Source: Nitrososphaerota archaeon
GTDB lineage: Archaea; Thermoproteota; Nitrososphaeria; Nitrososphaerales; Gagatemarchaeaceae
Direction: 5' to 3'
DNA length: 6,389 nt
Assembly (NCBI GenBank): GCA_005877365.1
Contig: VBPP01000227.1
Span: forward strand, 1-6,389
Below are positions 1-5,164 of this stretch, in pieces. How positions within the stretch are numbered: the first letter of the stretch is position 1; the number at the start of each line of letters is the position of its first letter. A program made the position numbers and the translations under genes. The notes under the pieces are model-generated. The model saw nothing but the letters and a program-made list of their open reading frames with translations. It was not told where the DNA came from and searched no databases.

Positions 1-1304
1 TGCCCGACCTGGACGAATCTTCCGTTCCTTCCGGCCATCACCGTGTGGTTCCTCGCAGTAGTTACGCAGTACACCTTTCCTTCATAGGGGTATCTGGTAA
101 CATACTTGTGAATCTGATCGCCGGAATGGGTGAGTTTGCTGCTCACGTTCTTGAAGGTCAGCCGATAGATGCCATTGTCCCACTTGATTTTTGACTTCGC
201 CCCGAGAAGGCTCAGAAGGACGACCATGTCCTTGGCGAGCGATTCGCTGGTCGTGGAATAGCATACTTGCTTCGCGGAGCCGTCGCCCATGTAGGCAGAC
301 TCGAGAAAAGCCCTCATAGTTTGAACCGACGTAAAGACGAAACGTGGAATGCGCTTCGAGCTTGCCCTGTGCGAATCTCCGCCTTCTGAATAACAGTTTG
401 AGCGAGTCCACTCGTGGAGTATTCCGCTCGCGACTTTGAAGTACTTCTTCTCTTTAGAGTCGGTTCGGCCTCTAAGCCCTAGGCCTGACAATAGACCTGC
501 GATCTTGCCTCTGTAGACGAGACCCCTAGGGTTTCCCCTTCCATAGCTCTGGGAGATAAGGACGCCCTCGCTGCGTCCTCGCCTGCGCCCTGTCGGGTAT
601 TCCTTCGGAGCTGTCGAGTACAACGACCCCTCCGAGACGAACCAGCCGCAAAGCGCTGCGAACCTCTCGCCGTCAAAGCGGACAGGGACCTTCGAGGACC
701 TTTTCTCGCTAACCAGCGCAAATCCTCCGGCCCTCTCGACTTCGTCGATGTCTTCCTCCGATATCTCCGAGGAGGGTAGGGTGTAGTGGGAGCCCCACCT
801 TTCGTTGACCTTGCTCCTCTGCTTGTGAACGGTCCCGATGCTTCTTATCTTGCTCCTCAATTCCGGTTCGAGCGTCCGGAACCACGAAGACAGACGACGG
901 CCGTTGGGAAAGAGATGGACATCCGCGTGCAGAGCTCTTGCAGTTTTCAGCATCGATAGTCGCGGCGAAGCCCCGCTAGCGGGTGGAGACTTGAGTTTAG
1001 GTATCGTCATATTCGCCCCCTTGTAGACCTCCTCCGCGGTGCGGAACGCCACGCCCGTCCTTGATCCGCCTCTCCTATCGAGCGTAAGAAAACGGTGGTT
1101 CGGGGTGACAAGCAAATCGACGAACCGCTTGTCCTTGAAGTGGTACAGTTCTCCACTGTAGTCGAAGGCTTGAACATCGACGAGATGGTCGATTTCCGGT
1201 TCAAGCGACTCAGGGTTAACGCTGACGACTCTATCACCGACTTTGAAATCTTTGATGTTCTTGATTCCTTCTGGAGTCACGAGCTCCGTGTCACCGCTGA
1301 AGCA
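1..1304 (-). mobile_element. Intein with LAGLIDADG homing endonuclease, inserted in PolB motif B (C-terminus cut)
   Basis: Self-splicing protein element translated in frame within the polymerase. It begins with Cys1 directly after the extein residues N-A. Block A is C-F-S-G-D-T-E-L-V-T (residues 1-10). Block B is V-T67-P-N-H70-R-F, with the usual TxxH residues that assist the N-S acyl shift. Block F runs from about K410 to G434 and contains V-Y-C-V...N-H-T-V-M-A-G-R-N-G. The last visible codon is incomplete, CA-, so residue 435 is His or Gln and the terminal Asn and +1 nucleophile (block G) fall just outside. At least 434 residues is the normal size for an intein that carries an endonuclease. 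No stop or frameshift is seen, and all visible splicing residues are intact, so it is probably functional. In-frame coding and a Kx3N host site make a chance match very unlikely. Whether it splices cannot be seen from sequence alone. Confidence 0.94.
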
Positions 1305-3041
1305 TGCGTTCAGAATGACTTTGAGACCCTGTGAGACGATGCCGTAGAGGTCACTCTCCTCCTTGCCGAGAGTCGGGATCTTCGAAAGGGGCTTGTAGTG
1401 GCTAACCCTGAGATCGCGGAGAGACCCCGTGACGAGGCTGGTGACTCCCTTCCTTCTAGAGCAGACCCAGTGAGTCGTCTCGGGGACGACGTTCTTCCTG
1501 CACTCTTCATGGGGGCAGTTCACGGTTTCGTACGAGAGGTTCTGTACCTTGATCAGACTCGGGTACAGACTCGCGAAGTCGAGAACCGAGACGTCGAAGT
1601 AAACCCCCGGCTTTGGCTCTATCACTAGGCCACCCTTGTACTTCTTGCCCTTGATTATCGCCTGCGAGGAGGCACCCCCCTTCTCGGAGAGTTCGTCCTG
1701 TCGCGGGATTAGGGCGTTGATCTTGCGGTGCTCGTAAAAGAGCATGCTCCTGATCCAGTTGGAGACGCCTAATCTCGAGACGTCGTTCATCGGCATCTTC
1801 CCGATTCTCGCGAGCACGAGCAGCAATTTCATCACGACAGAGCCGCTCATGCTCGTCAGCTCGTAAGCCAGCTGGGCGTCATTTAGACAGTAGCCTGCTA
1901 GCTCAAGAAGAGGAAGGTCGCCGACATTACCCTCGAACTCGATCTTCGACTTGCCGAGGAGGACTTCGGCGATGCCGTTCAGTGTGTGTTCAGTATACTT
2001 GTTGCTGAACGCGTAAACCTGGATTGACCGATTCCTGAAGAACTGGTAGAGGTCGATATGGATCCCGTGCTTCAGGGTCGCGGCAACCCTCTCGAGGGTT
2101 ATCGGGTTCTCTTCCTCTCTGATACCGATTTCTCGTCGCTCGGCCCTGTGCTTGAGGTAGCGCAAGTCGAAGTCGTCACCGTTGAAGGTGACGACCACGG
2201 GATACTCCATCATCTTGCTCAGTGTGGCCCGGAGGAGGGTCTGCTCATCGTGAAAGAGGACGGTCTTGTACTCTGCCTTAGACAACTCAACCGGTTCCCT
2301 ATTCTCCCTCTCTAGGAGGTAGACAACCTTCTCGTACTCGTTGAAGAAGGAGACAGCTATCACGGGCAGATCAGCGGCGTCATGGTCCGGAACCCTGTTC
2401 TCCTCGTTCGCGACCTCTATGTCTAGAGCGATTCGCTTGAAGTCAGGGAGAGGCTGTCCCAGGAGCTCCGCCCACTCTCTCAGGTAAGGTCCGAATTCGG
2501 GCGGGTTCCTTCGGAAAATCTCCTCGAGGGACTTCGCCACCAGCTCCGGAGCGTCCAGCTTCAGCGGGAGGACCTTCCCCCCAGAAATTCGGTAATATGT
2601 CCCCATCCGAAGTCCGTAGTCGTAGGCGTAGTTCTCGAAGTACTTGATGTCAGCCTCCCACGCCCTGATCTGGTCTCGGACGCTGTTCTGCCCCCCGCCG
2701 ATCGCGAGAGGGTCGGTGGCGACGATCTTCCTGACCTTGATCATAGAGTCCGAGAGGAGGTCGGCCTTCTCGGCCTCTTCGATTCTCAGGACGTCGTTCC
2801 TCCGCCCGACCACCTCAAGCTCTCGTCTCTCCAACTTCGTGTAACAGTACGGCTTGTGCCCGGTATTGTCCCGCCAGAGCCGCATCTGCCCGGTCTTCGG
2901 CTCGTAAAATTTCAAGACTGCGACGCGGAGGTCTCCGTCGTAAGTCGCCGAGATGAGCATTCCCTCTTCCAGGTCGGAGACTGGCTTCGTGAGCAAGGCG
3001 AGCTTCTCCCTCAGGTTGTCTGCCCGAACAACTTCCTCCAA
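1..3041 (-). CDS. polB: B-family replicative DNA polymerase (PolB1-like), intein-containing, C-terminus beyond window
   Basis: Template-directed DNA synthesis with 3'-5' proofreading at the replication fork. The frame is open from the TTG at 3041 to base 1, giving 579 extein residues followed by at least 434 intein residues. Visible motifs: Exo I A-L-D207-I-E209-V; Exo II F-N287-G-D-D-F291-D292; Exo III Y384-C-L-N-D388; motif A L-D488-F-A-S-L-Y-P-S495; motif B start K574-V-I-L-N578-A579, where the intein interrupts. Residues C509, C514, H524 and C527 lie just after motif A in a segment that, with the following 'GSLRDLRV', matches crenarchaeal PolB1 as I recall it. Exo I to Exo II spacing (85 residues) is close to that of Sulfolobus PolB1 (D231, D318 from memory). 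All exonuclease acidic residues are present, so proofreading should be active. Start: an in-frame TAG lies immediately upstream (3044-3042), so TTG 3041 is the first possible start, with GGAGG ten bases before it. The next in-frame ATG is residue 28. The C-extein (motif C, thumb) is outside the window. Confidence 0.95.
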   Translation of the reverse strand, partial: MEEVVRADNLREKLALLTKPVSDLEEGMLISATYDGDLRVAVLKFYEPKTGQMRLWRDNTGHKPYCYTKLERRELEVVGRRNDVLRIEEAEKADLLSDSMIKVRKIVATDPLAIGGGQNSVRDQIRAWEADIKYFENYAYDYGLRMGTYYRISGGKVLPLKLDAPELVAKSLEEIFRRNPPEFGPYLREWAELLGQPLPDFKRIALDIEVANEENRVPDHDAADLPVIAVSFFNEYEKVVYLLERENREPVELSKAEYKTVLFHDEQTLLRATLSKMMEYPVVVTFNGDDFDLRYLKHRAERREIGIREEENPITLERVAATLKHGIHIDLYQFFRNRSIQVYAFSNKYTEHTLNGIAEVLLGKSKIEFEGNVGDLPLLELAGYCLNDAQLAYELTSMSGSVVMKLLLVLARIGKMPMNDVSRLGVSNWIRSMLFYEHRKINALIPRQDELSEKGGASSQAIIKGKKYKGGLVIEPKPGVYFDVSVLDFASLYPSLIKVQNLSYETVNCPHEECRKNVVPETTHWVCSRRKGVTSLVTGSLRDLRVSHYKPLSKIPTLGKEESDLYGIVSQGLKVILNACFSGDTELVTPEGIKNIKDFKVGDRVVSVNPESLEPEIDHLVDVQAFDYSGELYHFKDKRFVDLLVTPNHRFLTLDRRGGSRTGVAFRTAEEVYKGANMTIPKLKSPPASGASPRLSMLKTARALHADVHLFPNGRRLSSWFRTLEPELRSKIRSIGTVHKQRSKVNERWGSHYTLPSSEISEEDIDEVERAGGFALVSEKRSSKVPVRFDGERFAALCGWFVSEGSLYSTAPKEYPTGRRRGRSEGVLISQSYGRGNPRGLVYRGKIAGLLSGLGLRGRTDSKEKKYFKVASGILHEWTRSNCYSEGGDSHRASSKRIPRFVFTSVQTMRAFLESAYMGDGSAKQVCYSTTSESLAKDMVVLLSLLGAKSKIKWDNGIYRLTFKNVSSKLTHSGDQIHKYVTRYPYEGKVYCVTTARNHTVMAGRNGRFVQVG
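186..659 (-). other. DOD-type (two-motif LAGLIDADG) homing endonuclease domain within the intein
   Basis: This domain should cut intein-less polB alleles at the insertion site and so drive homing. The first LAGLIDADG helix (block C) is L218-C-G-W-F-V-S-E225-G-S-L, with Glu as the metal-binding acid. Block D is K317-R-I-P-R-F-V. The second LAGLIDADG helix (block E) is F333-L-E-S-A-Y-M-G-D341-G-S, with Asp as the catalytic acid. Block H follows at residues 355-373 (S-L-A-K-D-M-V...L-L-G-A-K). Residue numbers count from intein Cys1. Both catalytic acids are present and block order C-D-E-H is standard, so the nuclease looks intact. About 140 residues separate it from splicing block B. They include a basic, helix-prone stretch (about residues 105-165) that could contribute to DNA recognition, but I do not recognise a named fold there. 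Confidence 0.88.
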
Positions 3042-3056
3042 CTAGTCCATCCCTCC
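3042..3056 (-). promoter_or_regulatory. polB ribosome binding site with a two-codon ORF abutting the TTG start
   Basis: Read on the minus strand this is GGAGGG-ATG-GAC-TAG followed directly by TTG (3041). GGAGG at 3056-3052 is a strong Shine-Dalgarno match and sits 10 bases before the TTG, a workable spacing. It is only 1 base from the ATG at 3050, which is too close for normal initiation. This decides the start in favour of TTG. The ATG-GAC-TAG is either a fortuitous start-stop or a minimal upstream ORF in the same frame as polB. Confidence 0.6.
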
Positions 3057-3087
3057 AGAGAGCAGATGTGGCGTCTCGGTACCACCA

Positions 3088-3095
3088 TTTATATC
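3088..3095. promoter_or_regulatory. Shared TATA-like element of the divergent polB / membrane-protein promoter
   Basis: The plus strand reads TTTATATC and the minus strand GATATAAA, so both strands resemble an archaeal TATA box. It stands out as the only AT-rich run in the 79-bp intergenic region. On the plus strand its centre lies about 30 bases before the ATG at 3121, which predicts a nearly leaderless transcript, consistent with no properly spaced Shine-Dalgarno sequence there. On the minus strand it lies about 50 bases before the polB TTG, predicting a leader of roughly 25 bases that includes the GGAGG. Assignment rests on sequence and spacing only. Confidence 0.6.
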
Positions 3096-3120
3096 TGATT
3101 CAAGCAACGGACGCGGAGAG

Positions 3121-3495
3121 ATGGCGGGAGTAACGGAGGCTGTAAAGAAGTACCTCGCGTACATCTTCATAGTCCTCGGGATTGTCTGGGTTGCAATAAT
3201 CCTGACGGGTGGAGCCACTCTCCTCCTCTGGCCGGCGCTGACCAGCATATTGAGCGGTGCCCTACTCATCCTTCGACCGGAGAGGAAGTTCTCGCGCGCC
3301 CTCGCCAAGGCCAGCGCGCTCTACGGGGTCCTCCTCGCGGGCTACCAGGCATACGTCGCGATACCGCTCCTCGGCTCTGTCTTCTCGACGTTCGGGACTT
3401 ATTCTGTGGCTTCGTTCACGGTAATGGCCCTCCTCTACCTCGCACTCCTCTACGCAAGCTTCGGCAGCCAGGGGGGGAAGCTGGAGAAAGCCTAG
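3121..3495 (+). CDS. Small four-helix integral membrane protein, function unknown
   Basis: I do not recognise this 124-residue protein. It has four hydrophobic segments at about residues 11-29, 32-51, 65-85 and 94-114. The basic loop 52-63 (R-P-E-R-K-F-S-R...K) and the basic N- and C-terminal tails suggest both ends and the middle loop face the cytoplasm. TM1 and TM2 are joined by a tight T-G-G-A turn, as in a helical hairpin. There is no signal peptide, cysteine or obvious catalytic motif. The ATG is placed about 30 bases after a TATA-like box with no spaced Shine-Dalgarno sequence, typical of an archaeal leaderless gene. It is divergent from polB, with which it may share a promoter element, and its stop overlaps the stop of the convergent gene that follows. 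The frame is long and hydrophobic in a regular pattern, supporting a real gene, but the function cannot be inferred. Confidence 0.75.
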   Translation: MAGVTEAVKKYLAYIFIVLGIVWVAIILTGGATLLLWPALTSILSGALLILRPERKFSRALAKASALYGVLLAGYQAYVAIPLLGSVFSTFGTYSVASFTVMALLYLALLYASFGSQGGKLEKA

Positions 3496-4013
3496 ATGGT
3501 TCGGTCCGCGTCTAGGCTCCTGAGGAAATAGACTGAGTACCCGCTAATCACGAAGAGGGCGGAGAAGGCCTTCGTGGCGAAGACGAGGTTCCAAGGGACT
3601 GGGGGGCAGCAACTTGCGTAGTTTACGTTCACGTTCCCTTGTAGAACTTGAATGGTGAAGAAAGCACCCCACAGCATGAAGTTGTACAAGACCTCATAAG
3701 CTGAAGCGAAGGCGACGACGAATCCGAAGAGGCGAAGAAAGGAGCGCACCTGGGCGGGCCACCTCGCTATCCTCTCCTCCCATAGCTTGAGTTCGGAGTA
3801 GAAGAACGCGACAGAAGCGATGCTGAAGTACGAGATTGGCTTCGCAAACTCAGGAAGGGGAAACTCAACATTCACCAGAGTGCTTCCGAACGCCCCAACG
3901 CTTCCCGTAGTAACAACAGCCAACACGATCCCATACACCACGACGGCGAGGGCGGTTATCCCAGAAACCCAGGCGACCAGTCTGTACATCCGCTTTGACT
4001 TTTCATCAAACAT
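3492..4013 (-). CDS. Four-helix integral membrane protein with an external Cys-Cys loop, function unknown
   Basis: I do not recognise this 173-residue protein. Predicted membrane segments are at about 12-34, 57-75, 95-121 and 141-164. The charges (basic N-terminus, K-L-W-E-E-R...R loop at 76-94, R165 after TM4) place both ends and the central loop in the cytoplasm. The outer loops are then 35-56 and 122-140. The second contains N-V-N-V-N-Y-A-S-C135-C136-P-P, where the adjacent cysteines could bind metal or form a disulfide. The ATG at 4013 has no Shine-Dalgarno sequence. It lies 37 bases after the stop of the upstream GT-C-like gene on the same strand, so the two may be co-transcribed, though a TATA-like box between them could give it its own promoter. 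At its 3' end it overlaps the convergent plus-strand gene by four bases. An accessory role in surface glycosylation would be only a neighbourhood guess. Confidence 0.75.
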   Translation of the reverse strand: MFDEKSKRMYRLVAWVSGITALAVVVYGIVLAVVTTGSVGAFGSTLVNVEFPLPEFAKPISYFSIASVAFFYSELKLWEERIARWPAQVRSFLRLFGFVVAFASAYEVLYNFMLWGAFFTIQVLQGNVNVNYASCCPPVPWNLVFATKAFSALFVISGYSVYFLRSLDADRTI

Positions 4014-4048
4014 TTACGTTTGTAGGTCTGCGAAGAGTCTACCCCCCA

Positions 4049-4056
4049 TTTTAAGC
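4049..4056 (-). promoter_or_regulatory. Possible TATA box for the 173-aa membrane protein gene
   Basis: The minus strand reads GCTTAAAA, an AT-rich TATA-like octamer centred about 39 bases before the ATG at 4013, which would give a leader of roughly 10-15 bases. It overlaps the TAA stop (4053-4051) of the upstream gene. It is a weak match, and read-through from the upstream gene is an equally good explanation of expression. Confidence 0.35.
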
Positions 4057-5103
4057 GTTAAGTCTCTCTCGGAGAGCACCACCGAGGAACGTAAGAAAGA
4101 TGAAGAAAGGCAACTCTAGGTACGGCAAGAAGAAGTCGGAGGGAAGAACGAAGAGCGAGACCAGCAGGAAGACCCCTGAGGCGCGAGCCATGCTCGATAG
4201 GTCTTTCACCCTTTTCAGGACGAAGGGGAGGAGTACGGCTATCGCCCCCGCCCTCGACCAGAGAGGAAGCGTGAAACCCGAGAGAGTCAACAGAAACCCG
4301 TTCAAGCTCAAGTTCAGGTTGATGTTCAGAAGCGCCCCGAGTGACAGGTCAATCGGCCCGGTGATGGTTATCACCTCCAGAACGGGTCTTGAAAATTGAA
4401 ACGTAATCGTCTCGTAGAAGAAGGAGTTGAAGTCGAGGAGGGCGAAGGGAAGCATGACCAGAAAGGCGGTGGCGAGTTCAATTGTGATGTCCCTGAACCT
4501 TCTCTCTCTGGACTGATAGTAGAGGATGACGGGGAGAATTAGCCACGCGACCTGATTCGAGGCGAGAGAGAGGCCCAGGCAGACGGGCGCAAGGAGTCGG
4601 CCACCCTTCCTTTCGAAGTAGAAGAAGAGAGCGAGAAAGACCATCGAGACGATGGCGTTGTTGATGTAGATCGTCGAGAAGACGACGACGAACGGGGTGA
4701 AGAGGTACACCTCCGCGATTGCCATCCGCCGCTTTTCTGTTGACATGTAGAGAGTTAAGGCGATTACCAGGTCGGCTAAAACGAACCCGAGCCTGACGTC
4801 GCCGAGCAGCCGGAAGGGCACCAAGTAAAGCGCCGTGAATGGAAGGTACGCGAAGACATTCGCCGCACCGGGAGTTACCAAGCGCGGGGGGATGCCCGTG
4901 AACGTGTGGGCATACGGACTCGAACCGGCGATCAGAGCCTCGGCCGCCTGGGTGTCGTAGTAGTACACGTCGGTGGTGGGAGGGACCAAAAGTATGAGAA
5001 CGAGGCGCGCGGCCACCGCCAAGAGAATCACGGAGACCAGGGTGGGGGAGGCAAACCTGGAGAGAACCGAGGCGGTGGAATCTCCAACGGAAGGAGAATT
5101 CAA
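4051..5103 (-). CDS. Polytopic GT-C-like glycosyltransferase (GT87/DUF2029-like), lipid-linked sugar donor
   Basis: This 350-residue, very hydrophobic protein has about nine to eleven membrane helices (first at roughly 21-40). The first large extracytoplasmic loop carries T-T-D45-V-Y-Y-Y-D50, then A-L-I-A-G-S-S-P-Y64 and N82-V-F-A-Y-L-P. An Asp in this loop, a G-x-x-P-Y and a Y-x-P are the hallmarks of GT-C enzymes of the GT87/DUF2029 and mannosyltransferase type, where the Asp is the catalytic base. A later F235-Q-F-S-R-P240 also resembles these families. Such enzymes take sugar from a polyprenyl/dolichyl phosphate carrier on the outer face of the membrane. Start: an in-frame TAA overlaps the TATA-like box upstream and no ATG occurs before TM2, so TTG at 5103 is the earliest start. 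It gives a short N-terminal tail before TM1 and a nearly leaderless mRNA. The GT2 gene nearby could supply its lipid-linked donor. Family-level assignment only; the acceptor is unknown. Confidence 0.75.
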   Translation of the reverse strand: MNSPSVGDSTASVLSRFASPTLVSVILLAVAARLVLILLVPPTTDVYYYDTQAAEALIAGSSPYAHTFTGIPPRLVTPGAANVFAYLPFTALYLVPFRLLGDVRLGFVLADLVIALTLYMSTEKRRMAIAEVYLFTPFVVVFSTIYINNAIVSMVFLALFFYFERKGGRLLAPVCLGLSLASNQVAWLILPVILYYQSRERRFRDITIELATAFLVMLPFALLDFNSFFYETITFQFSRPVLEVITITGPIDLSLGALLNINLNLSLNGFLLTLSGFTLPLWSRAGAIAVLLPFVLKRVKDLSSMARASGVFLLVSLFVLPSDFFLPYLELPFFIFLTFLGGALRERLNA

Positions 5104-5130
5104 AGATTTTCGTGGAAGTCTGAAATGATG

Positions 5131-5140
5131 TTCTTATAGG
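5131..5140. promoter_or_regulatory. Shared TATA-like element of the divergent GT-C / aminotransferase promoter
   Basis: The plus strand reads TTCTTATAGG and the minus strand CCTATAAGAA, so each strand contains a TATA-like core. It sits midway in the 61-bp gap between two divergent starts: about 30 bases before the ATG at 5165 and about 33 bases before the TTG at 5103. Both transcripts would be leaderless or nearly so, which fits the absence of Shine-Dalgarno sequences before either start. Based on sequence and spacing alone. Confidence 0.55.
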
Positions 5141-5164
5141 CTCTGACGGGCCAGCGTAACGCGA

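Noticed and set aside
972..983. 12-bp perfect palindrome CCCGCTAGCGGG
   Set aside because: It lies in coding sequence of the intein linker with no T-run, no repeat elsewhere and no link to a gene boundary; most likely chance in GC-rich DNA.
82..1237. Several open frames of 66-109 codons on both strands inside the intein region (for example 82-411, 479-721, 1095-1334)
   Set aside because: The minus-strand frame with codons ending at base 3 is open throughout and encodes recognisable intein blocks; the others have low-complexity Arg/Ser-rich products with no motifs and are shadows of it.
1..1304. A separate stand-alone homing endonuclease gene, or a polB broken into pieces
   Set aside because: No stop, frameshift or new start separates polymerase and endonuclease. 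The junction occurs exactly at N-A/Cys1 with splicing blocks A and B, so it is one translated precursor.
3042..3120. Replication origin near the polymerase gene
   Set aside because: The gap is only 79 bp, with one AT-rich octamer and no repeated origin-recognition-box-like or inverted motifs.
3042..3308. Minus-strand frame of 88 codons antisense to the 124-aa membrane protein gene
   Set aside because: It spans the divergent promoter and has an Arg-rich motif-free product, while the plus-strand frame shows a regular transmembrane pattern.
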